The notes under the pieces are model-generated. The model was not told the origin of the DNA. It saw nothing but the letters and a program-made list of their open reading frames with translations, and ran no database searches. Shown piece after piece: positions 44,327 to 52,846 of a DNA stretch of 64,000 nucleotides. Each line of letters opens with the position of its first letter. Positions within the stretch are counted from its first letter, which is position 1. Source of the stretch: an uncultured Nonlabens sp. (GTDB taxonomy: Bacteria > Bacteroidota > Bacteroidia > Flavobacteriales > Flavobacteriaceae); assembly GCA_947491755.1 (NCBI GenBank), contig CANLKV010000002.1, positions 186,001 to 250,000 of the forward strand, given 5' to 3'. The position numbers were made by a program, and so were the translations under genes.

Positions 44327-45691
44327 ATGGTATTTTTAAGAGCCAAACATCGATTCATGTCTTTAAAAAAACTTTTACGCCTAGGTATTATTTCTATTGC
44401 TATTGCAGCGGCAATATTGATAGTTAATATGCTTTATTCCAGTCGTATCTATGCGCTGGAACGATATGCGATTGATTTTTCTATCAATTTTTTATTTGCC
44501 TTTACCATCACCATAAGTAATGAGTACTATTTTGATCGTTTAAATCTCTGGTTGCCGTGGTCCGTGCGTCCCGCTTTGAGACTATCGTTAGGTGTTATAG
44601 GCTCTGTAATACTCACAATGGGATTGCTTTTTATTCTTATTGCTCTAGTGAGTATAGCGATTTATGGTAACTCATGGGATCAATTTATAAACGGGCAATC
44701 ATTAACTTTTTATCTTACAGGAGTGCTGATTACCTTATTCATGGCAACGGTATTTCACGCTTTCTACTTCTATAAAGAGATTCAAAACTTACGTTACACA
44801 GAGCAGAAGATGATCGCTGGCACAGCGACCGCTCAATTTGATGCGCTTAAAAATCAGCTGGACCCTCATTTTTTATTCAATAGCCTGAATGTTCTTGTCA
44901 GTTTAATTGAAGAAAATCCTGAAGCAGCAACAAATTTTACTACCTCGTTATCAAAGGTATATAGATATGTTCTAGAACAACGTGGTAAACCGCTGGTAGC
45001 TCTAGAGGAAGAACTCAGTTTTGCTAGAACTTACGTTCAATTACTCAAGATGAGGTTTGAGGACAGTCTTGAAATAATGCTGCCCACTGGAGAGCAGCCA
45101 GCAGATTTGCAACTGGTGCCATTATCCTTGCAATTACTTATTGAAAATGCAGTAAAACATAACGTTATCGGACCACGACAACCGTTGAGACTTTCAATTT
45201 ATATTGAAAATGGAAATCTTATCTTAGAAAATAATTTACAAAAGAAGGCTACAGTAGCCGTTGGGACAGGCGTAGGGCTCACAAACATTATATCGCGATA
45301 TGCTTTGTTAACAGATCAATCTGTCATGATAGATGATAAAGAGGGTAGTTTTAAGGTGCATCTTCCATTACTCCATGTTAACCATGTAGCCAGTGTAAAA
45401 AATAATAAGATGAAAGAAAAAGACGCTATCACAAAACTAGGGCGGGCACATGAACAAGTAAAAAAACTTAAATCCTTTTATGACGATGTTTTTAAAACAA
45501 TTGTTTTTATACTGTTTTTAGGGCTGCTTAACTATTTTACTACAGATTTTCCCTGGGTATTGTTTCCTGCGATAGGTATGGGGCTAGGACTGTTTTTTAA
45601 CTATCAAAAAAATATAGGCGCTGGTTTAATACTGGGTAAAAAATGGGATGAAAGAAAAATTAATCAATTAATGAATGATAAAAAATTTTAA
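44327..45691 (+). CDS. LytS/YpdA-type histidine kinase with C-terminal 2TM domain
   Basis: 454 residues from ATG 44327; a GTG at 44312 lies in the likely promoter (TTTG near 44281, CATCTTTG at 44305-44312), and ATG 44357 is the other candidate. Four N-terminal membrane helices (to about 165) precede a His_kinase region with QLDPHFLFNSLNVLVSLIE (phosphorylated His about 191) and LQLLIENAVKHN, and an ATPase region. The last ~90 residues (LGRAHEQVKKLKSFYDDVFK to ERKINQLMNDKK) are a 2TM domain like the one in the next gene. The order kinase-2TM-LytTR regulator shows a two-component system; the signal is unknown. Confidence 0.88.
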   Translation: MVFLRAKHRFMSLKKLLRLGIISIAIAAAILIVNMLYSSRIYALERYAIDFSINFLFAFTITISNEYYFDRLNLWLPWSVRPALRLSLGVIGSVILTMGLLFILIALVSIAIYGNSWDQFINGQSLTFYLTGVLITLFMATVFHAFYFYKEIQNLRYTEQKMIAGTATAQFDALKNQLDPHFLFNSLNVLVSLIEENPEAATNFTTSLSKVYRYVLEQRGKPLVALEEELSFARTYVQLLKMRFEDSLEIMLPTGEQPADLQLVPLSLQLLIENAVKHNVIGPRQPLRLSIYIENGNLILENNLQKKATVAVGTGVGLTNIISRYALLTDQSVMIDDKEGSFKVHLPLLHVNHVASVKNNKMKEKDAITKLGRAHEQVKKLKSFYDDVFKTIVFILFLGLLNYFTTDFPWVLFPAIGMGLGLFFNYQKNIGAGLILGKKWDERKINQLMNDKKF

Positions 45692-45692
45692 T

Positions 45693-45989
45693 ATGAAAAC
45701 TGAAGAAACTTACCAAGAGCGCTATACCAGAGCAAAAGCTAGAGTTGATGAACTCAAATCGTTTTACAATCATGTCATTATATATGTGTTTTTAAACGTC
45801 TTATTTGCTGGGTTTAATTATTACACAAACGAGTGGAGATTTCCCTGGTTTTTGTTTCCGTTATTGGGTTGGGGGATCGGATTATTCAGCCATGGAATAG
45901 GGACCTTTGGGCTTAATCCATTTACTGGTAAAAACTGGGAAGAGCGCAAATTAAAAGAACTGCTAGAACAACAAGATAACACCCCTTAA
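45693..45989 (+). CDS. 2TM-domain protein
   Basis: A 98-residue protein from the ATG at 45693 (MKTEETYQERYTRAK); an earlier ATG would overlap the kinase gene. It has a basic/acidic helix, two membrane helices around residues 28-80, and the ending TGKNWEERKLKELLEQQ. It is clearly related to the kinase C-terminus (shared AKARVDELKSFY-like and GKKWDERK-like patterns). It lies one base after the kinase stop and 9 bp before the regulator, so it is part of the same signalling operon, probably as a membrane partner of the kinase. Confidence 0.88.
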   Translation: MKTEETYQERYTRAKARVDELKSFYNHVIIYVFLNVLFAGFNYYTNEWRFPWFLFPLLGWGIGLFSHGIGTFGLNPFTGKNWEERKLKELLEQQDNTP

Positions 45990-45998
45990 TCAATACTT

Positions 45999-46793
45999 AT
46001 GAAAACCATCATTATAGAAGATGAGCGCCCTGCAGCGAGACGATTGTGCCGCATGCTAAAAAAATTAGATCTGGATGTGGTGACGACACTGCACTCTGTA
46101 GAGGAAGCTGTAGATTATTTGAGTAATCATGAGGCTCCCGGTCTTATCTTCTTGGACATTCAATTAAGTGATGGTTTATCGTTTGAGATTTTTGAACACG
46201 TTGCCATAGATAGCGGGATTATTTTTACAACCGCTTATGACGAATACGCTTTAAAGGCCTTCCAATTAAACAGCATCGATTACCTACTTAAACCTATTGA
46301 CCAGGAGGAGTTAAAGATAGCAGTAAGTAAATACTACAAGCATTTTAAACAGGCCGTTACTACACCGGCAACAAGCGGTAAGAATAACTGGATGGGTGCT
46401 CTGGATTTACAACAAGTTGCTCAACTGTTACAGGAATCTCACCTGCCTTATAAAAATCGTTATACGGCTAGGGTAGGGGAACGTATTAAATTATTTCCTG
46501 TAGAAGAAATACGTTTATTTTACTCAGAAAATAAAGGAACTTATGTTCACCTGCCTAATGGTCGCAACTATTTAATCGACAGGAAGCTAGAACAAGTAGA
46601 GCAAGAGGTAGACCCAGCACTGTATTATAGGATAAGCCGTCAGGCGCTGGTACAGATTCATGCAATTACAGATATTATTGCCTATTCAAATTCGCGATTG
46701 CAGGTTAAAATAAACTCGTTTACCGAGTTTGATTTGATAGTAAGTAGAGAGCGCGTAAAAGGCTTTAAAAGCTGGCTGGAAGGCTCTCGATAA
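45999..46793 (+). CDS. LytTR-family response regulator
   Basis: The 264-residue protein has a receiver domain (about 1-115) with the phosphorylated Asp in LIFLDIQLSDG (about residue 54) and the Lys of LLKPID, and a C-terminal LytTR DNA-binding domain (about 155-260: RYTARVGERIKLFPVEEIRLFYSENKGTYVHL and ISRQALVQIHAI). It is paired with the LytS-type kinase upstream. A likely target is the exported-protein cluster that follows, but no repeated LytTR-binding motif was found by eye. Confidence 0.92.
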   Translation: MKTIIIEDERPAARRLCRMLKKLDLDVVTTLHSVEEAVDYLSNHEAPGLIFLDIQLSDGLSFEIFEHVAIDSGIIFTTAYDEYALKAFQLNSIDYLLKPIDQEELKIAVSKYYKHFKQAVTTPATSGKNNWMGALDLQQVAQLLQESHLPYKNRYTARVGERIKLFPVEEIRLFYSENKGTYVHLPNGRNYLIDRKLEQVEQEVDPALYYRISRQALVQIHAITDIIAYSNSRLQVKINSFTEFDLIVSRERVKGFKSWLEGSR

Positions 46794-46889
46794 TTTACAA
46801 GTTTGGTTTTATTAAGATTGGTTTAACGTTTAGATCAAAACCGCTCTATGTTATATCTCGTTTATAAGGTATAACTAATAAAAACAAAC

Positions 46890-47573
46890 ATGAAAAAAAT
46901 TGCCCTTTGGTCAAGTATTGCGGTTTGCGCCGCAGCTGGAATTTTTATTGCAGCAGACCACCTCGATGCCCCAGCGGTTGCGATGACCACATCAGATATC
47001 GCAGACTTTTATGCTTTTGAAGGCGCTAATAGCGATGCAACAACTTTTGTTGTCACTCTGCCAGCTGCAGATGCTAATGCCCAATTTGACGAAAATGTAT
47101 TGATCGAGATCAATATCGATAATACGGGTGTGGAAGGATCTACACCTGGAGTGGTAGAGGATCTTGTTATACAAGCCTTACGACAAGGAGACAAGATGTA
47201 CTTCTTTGGCCCTTACGCTCCCGCACAAACAGGATTAAACAGTACTATTGACCCAGATGCATTTGCAGCTTCTGTAGATATAGGTAGTAGTACCACAGTG
47301 GGTGGCGTTAGCTATTTTGCAGGATTGCGCCAGGATGCTTTCTTTTTTGATTTTGAAGCATTTAATAATGTAGTAGGTACAGCACCTGCAGCAGGTTTCG
47401 GGACCACGGGTAACAATACATTTGAACCTTTAAATGTAAATGCATTAGTCATTGAGGTTCCTAATGCGCTTTTAGGATCAGCACCACCACATATAGTTGA
47501 TCAATTATTAGGGCCTAATGCACCAGGTCTCCCTGTAGCTTATAACGTATGGGTCGAAACAAAAAGAAGGTAA
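46890..47573 (+). CDS. DUF4331-like exported protein
   Basis: A 227-residue protein with an N-terminal signal peptide/anchor (ALWSSIAVCAAAGIFIA), then ADHLDAPAVAMTTSDIADFYAFEGAN, the start pattern of DUF4331 proteins (HxDxP motif). The rest is beta-rich with VEDLVIQALRQGDKMYFFGPYAP and the C-terminal YNVWVETKRR. DUF4331 proteins are usually longer; here the family region seems split between this gene and the next. It follows the LytTR regulator by 96 bp and is 26 bp from its partner. Confidence 0.75.
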   Translation: MKKIALWSSIAVCAAAGIFIAADHLDAPAVAMTTSDIADFYAFEGANSDATTFVVTLPAADANAQFDENVLIEINIDNTGVEGSTPGVVEDLVIQALRQGDKMYFFGPYAPAQTGLNSTIDPDAFAASVDIGSSTTVGGVSYFAGLRQDAFFFDFEAFNNVVGTAPAAGFGTTGNNTFEPLNVNALVIEVPNALLGSAPPHIVDQLLGPNAPGLPVAYNVWVETKRR

Positions 47574-47599
47574 TACCACAAACAATAATATAATAAATT

Positions 47600-48208
47600 A
47601 TGAAACTATTCAATAAAAAAGGAGCAATGCTAGTAGCTGCTCTGGCAGTAGCAGCAGTAAGCTGTAGTGATGACGACGATGTTACTGGCAATGTAGTCAC
47701 CACAGATTTTACAGGAACTTTTGTACAACAAGATCAAATGGGGCGTCCAGGGATCAACACAGTTTTTCCCACTACAGATGCAGAGGAGAATGCCTTCAAT
47801 ACAACATTACCAGCAGATGGTATCGCAAGATGGCAGCCTACCTTTCAATCAAAAGTGGAAGCCCTCTACACGGCCTACAGTAACACAGCAGGTACGACGC
47901 TTACCTACGAGAACAACATTCTAGGTCTGGATCTTCCTACACTTACAACAGCACTGGCGCTGGATGTATTGCAGGTAGCTCCTAATGCGACAACAAATTA
48001 CTTTAACCCTACTACTGGACTTCCTCTTACAGGAAGAGCATTATCAGATGATGTTATCGATGTTTCATTGATTTTACTATTCGGTGGAAATACCGGTGCT
48101 CGATTTGACGGTAACAATGGTACTCCTAATCTAGTTTCAGATAATGTAGGGCTGGAGCCTGGCGTTATACAATCTGCATTTCCTTATTTGACTGCGCCTA
48201 GATTTTAA
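47600..48208 (+). CDS. DUF4331-associated lipoprotein
   Basis: The 202-residue lipoprotein (signal ending AVAAVSC, Cys about 22, followed by an Asp-rich linker) has the motifs QMGRPGINTVFPTT, ALALDVLQVAPNATTNYFN and GLPLTGRALSDDVIDVSLILLFGG, which correspond to the C-terminal half of long DUF4331 proteins. With the preceding gene it probably makes one functional pair. The terminator after it separates it from the TPR gene. The function of the family is unknown. Confidence 0.72.
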   Translation: MKLFNKKGAMLVAALAVAAVSCSDDDDVTGNVVTTDFTGTFVQQDQMGRPGINTVFPTTDAEENAFNTTLPADGIARWQPTFQSKVEALYTAYSNTAGTTLTYENNILGLDLPTLTTALALDVLQVAPNATTNYFNPTTGLPLTGRALSDDVIDVSLILLFGGNTGARFDGNNGTPNLVSDNVGLEPGVIQSAFPYLTAPRF

Positions 48209-48224
48209 TCTTATTCAATAATTC

Positions 48225-48261
48225 AAACAGCCGATTTTTATATAAGAATCGGCTGTTTTAT
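48225..48261 (+). terminator. Intrinsic terminator
   Basis: Stem AAACAGCCGATT / AATCGGCTGTTT with a T-rich tail, 17 bp after the DUF4331-associated gene. The TPR gene starts 18 bp further on and probably depends on read-through or an internal promoter. Confidence 0.85.
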
Positions 48262-48278
48262 TTCAAAACAACCCAAAC

Positions 48279-49568
48279 ATGAAATATATACTCTCTATTT
48301 TACTGATCATGCAACTAGCAAGTTGCGATACAATAAATGATTCAGGTCATCAACAAATAACAAATCTTGAAGGCTATCAAATCTATCTCAAACAAAATGA
48401 AAACATTCTAGTCGATTCTTTAAAAAATGAATTGAAGGGTTTGCAATTACAATTTGAAAAAGATACCACACGCATTGTTGTAGGAGCACAGATTGCAACA
48501 ACGCTAGACGAGTTGTACAATCTTACTGGACAAATGGATTATTTAAATGAGTCAGTTCGCTTCCGCGAAAGCGTATCCCGCAACACCTATATCAAACCAG
48601 AAAACGCCTATCGATCACTCGCACAAGCCTATATCAAGCAGCATGAATTTAAAAAAGCATATCAGTTAATGTCTAGCTTTACCCAGCAATACAGCAGCGG
48701 GCAGAGTAAAATGATACAGTTCGATCTAGCAATGGAGTTAGGGAATTTTGAGGTAGCAGAGCAATTATTAAGTGATATACGTGATATCAACGATTACAAT
48801 TATTTGATCAGAGCGGCAAAATGGAATGACCACATAGGCCAATTATCCACGACCATAAGTCTTATGGAGCGGGCGATGACACTAGCCGAAGAGAGCGGGC
48901 AGCGCTCCCGCATGCTGTGGAGCTATTCAAACATTGCTGATTATTATGGTCACAACGGTGACCTGGACAAATCATATCAATATTACCTCAAAACACTAGA
49001 GTTAGATCCGCATAACACCTATGCTTTAAAAGGCATTGCATGGATTGCTTTCTCAAACGATAATGCAGTTGACGACGCGATACATATTGTCAAACGACTC
49101 AAAGAGCGCCACCCATTACCAGATTATGATTTGCTGCTTGCAGATATGGTAAGCGCACAAGGGGACGAGACCAGAGAAAAAAAACTAAAAACACAGTTTT
49201 TACAGGAAATTAAAAATCCATCCTATGGCTCCCTATATAATGCATATGCTATAGAGGCATTAATTGATACTGGAAAAAAAGAAGAAGCTGTCGCCCTAGC
49301 AGCACGTGAATTAGAAAATAGATCCACACCAGAGACAAATGATTTGTATAGTTATGCTTTATTACAAGCTGGGGAAATCCAGAGAGCACTAGAACACCAG
49401 CAGCAATATGTAATAGGTAAGACCTATGAGCCAGTCGCACAGTTACATACTGCTCTTATTTATAAAGCAAACAACATGACAACAGCTTTACAACCCTTAA
49501 AAGAAGAGTTGTTGGAGACTCGATACGAGCTGGGACCTAATAATTTTAAAATAATTCAATCTTTATAA
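48279..49568 (+). CDS. TPR-repeat lipoprotein
   Basis: The 429-residue protein has a lipoprotein signal (LLIMQLASC, Cys about 16) and several TPR-like helix pairs, for example NAYRSLAQAYIKQHEFKKAYQLM and WSYSNIADYYGHNGDLDKSYQYYLKTLELDP. It probably acts as a periplasmic scaffold for the DUF4331 proteins coded just before it; the same three-gene order is the basis for this inference. A palindrome copy with one mismatch is read as RFRES near residue 95. Confidence 0.75.
   Translation: MKYILSILLIMQLASCDTINDSGHQQITNLEGYQIYLKQNENILVDSLKNELKGLQLQFEKDTTRIVVGAQIATTLDELYNLTGQMDYLNESVRFRESVSRNTYIKPENAYRSLAQAYIKQHEFKKAYQLMSSFTQQYSSGQSKMIQFDLAMELGNFEVAEQLLSDIRDINDYNYLIRAAKWNDHIGQLSTTISLMERAMTLAEESGQRSRMLWSYSNIADYYGHNGDLDKSYQYYLKTLELDPHNTYALKGIAWIAFSNDNAVDDAIHIVKRLKERHPLPDYDLLLADMVSAQGDETREKKLKTQFLQEIKNPSYGSLYNAYAIEALIDTGKKEEAVALAARELENRSTPETNDLYSYALLQAGEIQRALEHQQQYVIGKTYEPVAQLHTALIYKANNMTTALQPLKEELLETRYELGPNNFKIIQSL
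48558..48573. repeat. Recurrent palindrome copy 12 (one mismatch)
   Basis: CGCTTCCGCGAAAGCG in the TPR lipoprotein gene, translated RFRES; the same T-to-C change as in copy 11. Confidence 0.88.
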
Positions 49569-49658
49569 AACCGCACGAGCAAATCTTACGTATATGTAAT
49601 AGATAGTTAGCTTGTCTAAAATTGAGAAAGTTAGACAGCTATTGGTTGGTTAGTTTTG

Positions 49659-49691
49659 AAATGCCTGACTCGAGAGAGTTGGGCATTTTTT
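49659..49691 (+). terminator. Intrinsic terminator after the TPR gene
   Basis: Stem AAATGCC-TGACTC / GAGTTG-GGCATTT with six T at the end. Confidence 0.85.
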
Positions 49692-49860
49692 ATGCTTTAC
49701 TATTTCTAGTTTCATAGAAGTTTTATGTAGGCCATTAGGTCCACCCTACATCATAATTTCTACAAGGCATTACATATATCTACCAACAGTAATTTATTAA
49801 ATAGTAATCCGTTATTTGGGTTATTTTCTGTCATGGTAGCCTTAGCAAGTTATTATACTG

Positions 49861-49943
49861 GGCGTGACCACAAGGGTCGGGCTATACGTTGCAAGTCCTC
49901 GCTCGTACCTCGCTGTGGGCTTTTCTCTACTATCCCTCACGCC
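49861..49943. repeat. 83-bp GC-richer element with perfect 7-bp terminal inverted repeats
   Basis: It begins GGCGTGACC and ends CCCTCACGCC, with GGCGTGA and TCACGCC as exact inverted ends. Inner words such as GGGTCGGGCTATACG and CCTCGCTGTGGGCTTTT stand out from the AT-rich surroundings. The layout resembles the short intergenic repeats seen in many Flavobacteriaceae genomes (from memory, not checked). Confidence 0.6.
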
Positions 49944-50295
49944 ATGCTAGGCCGAGTATTTATTAGATTTAACTTGAGTTTTGAAAGAAGAAACTAGACG
50001 TGAGAACAAATAAACACCACCTATTATCAGCTGCGCTATTTCTTGATGAGTATCTATTTTCTCTATGAAGTTGTGGCTATTTATGTGCAGCTGTATGAAA
50101 GATAATTTTCGGATTCAAAAGCCCATAGTGATCACATATTATATCATGTACTTTCTAAAAACTTTAAAAATAGCATGTAGAGCTTTTCACTATCAAATAG
50201 TTTGAAGTTGCTACAAAATGATTGTAAAACAGAAAGATGTTTTAATAGTGCAAAATAATTGAGTACAAATCCAGGCAAGCTGTATTTGTATCAAG

Positions 50296-51066
50296 TTATT
50301 CTATTACCCCTAGTGTGTACAATCTTTCTAGTGTGGGAGCAGTGCTACCACCAGCTTTTTCTAGAGTAATCCCAAAAGCTTGTGGGTTGAATTGATTGTC
50401 AAATTCAAGAAGGTTATCGCTTTCATACGCCATGATTCCTAGACTAGAAGGGGCTAGAGGATTAAGAGTCAATGACCACAACTGATAGGTCATATCCTCT
50501 GGTGGCTCTGGCAGCCCGCTAATGTCTACATAAGTTTTATTTTCTGCATCGTTGTGAAATGCCACGGCATATGCTTCTTTATAATCCCCTTGACCAGCCA
50601 ATGAAACTTTAACGGTTGCTGGTTTTTTAATAAATGCCAGCGCCTCTTGATAATCAGCATTAAGTTGATCCAGTTGTTCTAGTTCTTCGTTAAGGAAAGA
50701 GTTGGCTTGCTCTGTATTTACCAGTTGTTCATTAATTTGATTATTCTGGTAAAATAAATAACTAGACCCTATAAAAAGAATGAGAGCTGCTGCCCAGCCC
50801 AGATACTGTTTCCATTCAAAGGACTCGTTGTCCTTTTTCTGCTCTTTAATATATTCACGTAAAGAATCGTAAAGAGCTACCTCGTCAAAGCTAGGTGCTA
50901 TACCAGCAGCAAGTTTAAAATAGGTATTTTCAATATGCTCCACCTCATCTTGCAATTCTTGATGCTGCGCAACCATTGACGCAATAGCCCTAGCCTCATC
51001 TGCAGGTAGTACACCACACACATAGGCTTCAAGATTACCGCTATTTTTTAATTCTTCTACTTCCAT
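50296..51066 (-). CDS. Anti-sigma factor (RskA-like)
   Basis: A 256-residue protein with a cytoplasmic N-terminal anti-sigma region (LKNSGNLEAYVCGVLPADEARAIASM), one membrane helix (about 92-110: YLGWAAALILFIGSSYLFY), a coiled-coil segment, and a periplasmic RskA domain (about 150-250: YVDISGLPEPPEDMTYQLWSL, LGIMAY, FGITLEKAGGSTAPTLERLYTLG). It would bind the sigma factor coded just upstream and release it on a signal. The ATG overlaps the sigma stop by one base (TGATG), indicating coupling. Confidence 0.88.
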   Translation of the reverse strand: MEVEELKNSGNLEAYVCGVLPADEARAIASMVAQHQELQDEVEHIENTYFKLAAGIAPSFDEVALYDSLREYIKEQKKDNESFEWKQYLGWAAALILFIGSSYLFYQNNQINEQLVNTEQANSFLNEELEQLDQLNADYQEALAFIKKPATVKVSLAGQGDYKEAYAVAFHNDAENKTYVDISGLPEPPEDMTYQLWSLTLNPLAPSSLGIMAYESDNLLEFDNQFNPQAFGITLEKAGGSTAPTLERLYTLGVIE

Positions 51067-51602
51067 CAGTTAAGCATCATTTCACGCAAATTATTCAAAC
51101 ATTTTCTATGCCTTGTTTTGAGAGTTCCAGAAGGCATGTCTAACTCTTTTGCTCCATCATTGAAGGTAAATCCTTTAAAAAAGATAATATCAATAATTTT
51201 AATACACATGGGTTCTAGTTTTTGCACCCATTGTTTGATAAAGATGGCATCTGTTTTGCCTTCTAGATCCATGGAGTCTTCTATAATATCTACGAAATTA
51301 TCAGCACTTGAGTTTTTTAAACTGTTCTTATGGCGTTTGCTACGCAGATAATCGATGGCAGCATTGCGTGCAATGTTTAGAATCCAAGTAAAAAAACGAC
51401 CAGAGGTTTTATCATATTTACTGGCATTGTTCCAGATTTTAATAAAAACATCTTGTAATATTTCCTGGGCAACATCTTCTTGCTGTACTACTGAAAAAAT
51501 GATGCCGTACAGCGCCTCATGGTACCGCTCGTATATTCTATTAAATGCTACCTCGCTACCTTCTTGCAAGCGTGCAATTAATAAATCTGGTTGTGAATCC
51601 AT
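51066..51602 (-). CDS. ECF-type sigma-70 factor
   Basis: The 178-residue protein has sigma region 2 (AFNRIYERYHEALYGIIFSVVQQEDVAQEILQDVFIKIW) and region 4 (CIKIIDIIFFKGFTFNDGAKELDMPSGTLKTRHRKCLNNLR), the SigK-like type. It is paired with the RskA-like anti-sigma factor that follows. The sodC gene is transcribed in the same direction just upstream but is closed by its own terminator, so the sigma gene has a separate transcript. The regulon is unknown. Confidence 0.93.
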   Translation of the reverse strand: MDSQPDLLIARLQEGSEVAFNRIYERYHEALYGIIFSVVQQEDVAQEILQDVFIKIWNNASKYDKTSGRFFTWILNIARNAAIDYLRSKRHKNSLKNSSADNFVDIIEDSMDLEGKTDAIFIKQWVQKLEPMCIKIIDIIFFKGFTFNDGAKELDMPSGTLKTRHRKCLNNLREMMLN

Positions 51603-51629
51603 AGGTCAATTTACGTGTCATAAAGATGC

Positions 51630-51661
51630 AAAAAAAATCTACAAGCGCACAGCGCCTGTAG
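51630..51661 (-). terminator. Intrinsic terminator of sodC
   Basis: On the minus strand: stem CTACAGGCGC / GCGCTTGTAG with a 3-nt loop, followed by eight T. It separates sodC from the sigma gene. Confidence 0.88.
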
Positions 51662-51690
51662 ACTTAATTTCATTAATCAGAATATCATAT

Positions 51691-52269
51691 TTATTCAATC
51701 ACACCACAGGCTTCTCGCGCTCCAGCGGCACCGCTAGGTTGTGACTCAAAGTCATCTGCAGATGCATGAACGATGACGCCTTTTCCAACAATGTTTTTTG
51801 AATCGTCATCACATCCTATACACCACTCATCTGTGCTGAAAGTTAAGGTTGCAGTGCCATCATCTCCTGCCTCAAGATTTCCTATATCACCCATGTGATT
51901 TGTTCCATCTGCCCAGCTTCCATGTTCTTTTGCATTAGGATTCCAGTGACCACCAGCGCTTGATCCATCATCAGCACTACAGTCACCGTTTTCATGTAAG
52001 TGGATAGCATGAGCACCTGGTGTAAGACCCGTTAAATTAACAGTCATTTGAACCGTACCTTCACTTTCGGTGAAAGCTATGGAACCAGTTACATTGCTAC
52101 CACTTTTTGATTGCATAGGTACTGTAATTGATTTGTTTTCCGCTACTTCCTCAGTAGATTCTGCATTTATTTCGGTACTCTCTACATCGGTACCTTCAGC
52201 ATTATTGTCCTTACAAGAAATAGCTATAGTCACGGCAAATGCCATTAGAGCAATGTTTAATCTTTTCAT
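51691..52269 (-). CDS. sodC: Cu/Zn superoxide dismutase, lipoprotein
   Basis: The 192-residue protein has a lipoprotein signal (AVTIAISC, Cys about 19) and an acidic linker to about 48. Cu/Zn ligands are visible: HLHENGDC, GGHWNP, NHMGDIGN and the final HASADDFESQPSGAAGAREACGVI. It converts superoxide to peroxide in the periplasm or at the cell surface. An unusual WCIGCDDDS segment with an extra Cys-x-x-Cys precedes the Cu/Zn loop. The gene is alone with its terminator, beside a sigma/anti-sigma pair that may respond to oxidative stress (inference). Confidence 0.94.
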   Translation of the reverse strand: MKRLNIALMAFAVTIAISCKDNNAEGTDVESTEINAESTEEVAENKSITVPMQSKSGSNVTGSIAFTESEGTVQMTVNLTGLTPGAHAIHLHENGDCSADDGSSAGGHWNPNAKEHGSWADGTNHMGDIGNLEAGDDGTATLTFSTDEWCIGCDDDSKNIVGKGVIVHASADDFESQPSGAAGAREACGVIE

Positions 52270-52351
52270 GGTAATCTGTTTTTTAGTATTGCTTAAAATT
52301 AGGAAAGACGGTCACGGTACACAACTATTTAGCGTTTCTTTTAAAAGAAAA

Positions 52352-52846
52352 CTAATAGGGTAAAATTTTCTCAAACCGCATGGGGTTCAAATTTCCACGC
52401 TTTAAGTTTTCCATAGCATTTAAAGCTACATCGACGCGCTTTTGTGACTCTGCAATACCGTAAATTAAAAAGATCAAGTTGCGTTGCTTTCCAGGCAGCA
52501 TATTTTCAAAGATTTCATAGGCCTCATAATCGCTCAACAGCACAGCTTCTAACTCTTCTGTCATGGGTGCTTGATACTTACTGGTATCTTTGTTCATTTG
52601 GACCAGCACCGTATCTCCTTCCTGCACTTGCAGTCGCTTGCGATTTGCTTTCGACAGCATTAAATAGAGCACTCCTTTTCTCTTTATGACTCCAGCATGT
52701 AGCTTCAACTCTACATCATTTGCACTTATCAAGGCGACCACTCGCTTGATTTTTAAAGCTGTCAATTGTGCTGCTATATCGTCTGGAATGATAACCGACC
52801 CTATCCATCCATCGTTACTTATAGAAGTTGAAAAGGTAAAGCTCAT
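52352..52846 (-). CDS. DUF1905/YdeI (OmdA)-like protein
   Basis: The 164-residue soluble protein has an N-terminal DUF1905-like beta domain (FSTSISNDGWIGSVIIPDDIAAQL to VQEGDTVLVQM) and a C-terminal OmdA-like helical region (LSDYEAYEIFENMLPGKQRNLIFLIYGIAESQKRVDVALNAMENLKRG). Related proteins have been linked to protection against bacteriocins or peptides, but the biochemical role is unclear. It overlaps the upstream hydrolase gene by 4 bp, so it is part of a two-gene operon. Confidence 0.8.
   Translation of the reverse strand: MSFTFSTSISNDGWIGSVIIPDDIAAQLTALKIKRVVALISANDVELKLHAGVIKRKGVLYLMLSKANRKRLQVQEGDTVLVQMNKDTSKYQAPMTEELEAVLLSDYEAYEIFENMLPGKQRNLIFLIYGIAESQKRVDVALNAMENLKRGNLNPMRFEKILPY

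Larger units (their letters stand above)
49569..50295. other. 727-bp non-coding region with hairpin, terminator and small repeat element
   Basis: No gene was seen. From the left: an imperfect hairpin (TAGCTTGTCTAA at 49608-49619 with TTAGACAGCTA at 49631-49641), an intrinsic terminator at 49659, the 83-bp inverted-repeat element at 49861, then AT-rich DNA without clear signals. Confidence 0.55.

Noticed and set aside
49597..49645. Small RNA at the hairpin after the TPR gene
   Set aside because: Only one imperfect stem is visible and no independent promoter; kept as part of the spacer description.
52062..52077. CACTTTCGGTGAAAGC as another palindrome copy
   Set aside because: It has several changes from the consensus and lies in a conserved part of sodC, so it may be chance; not counted.
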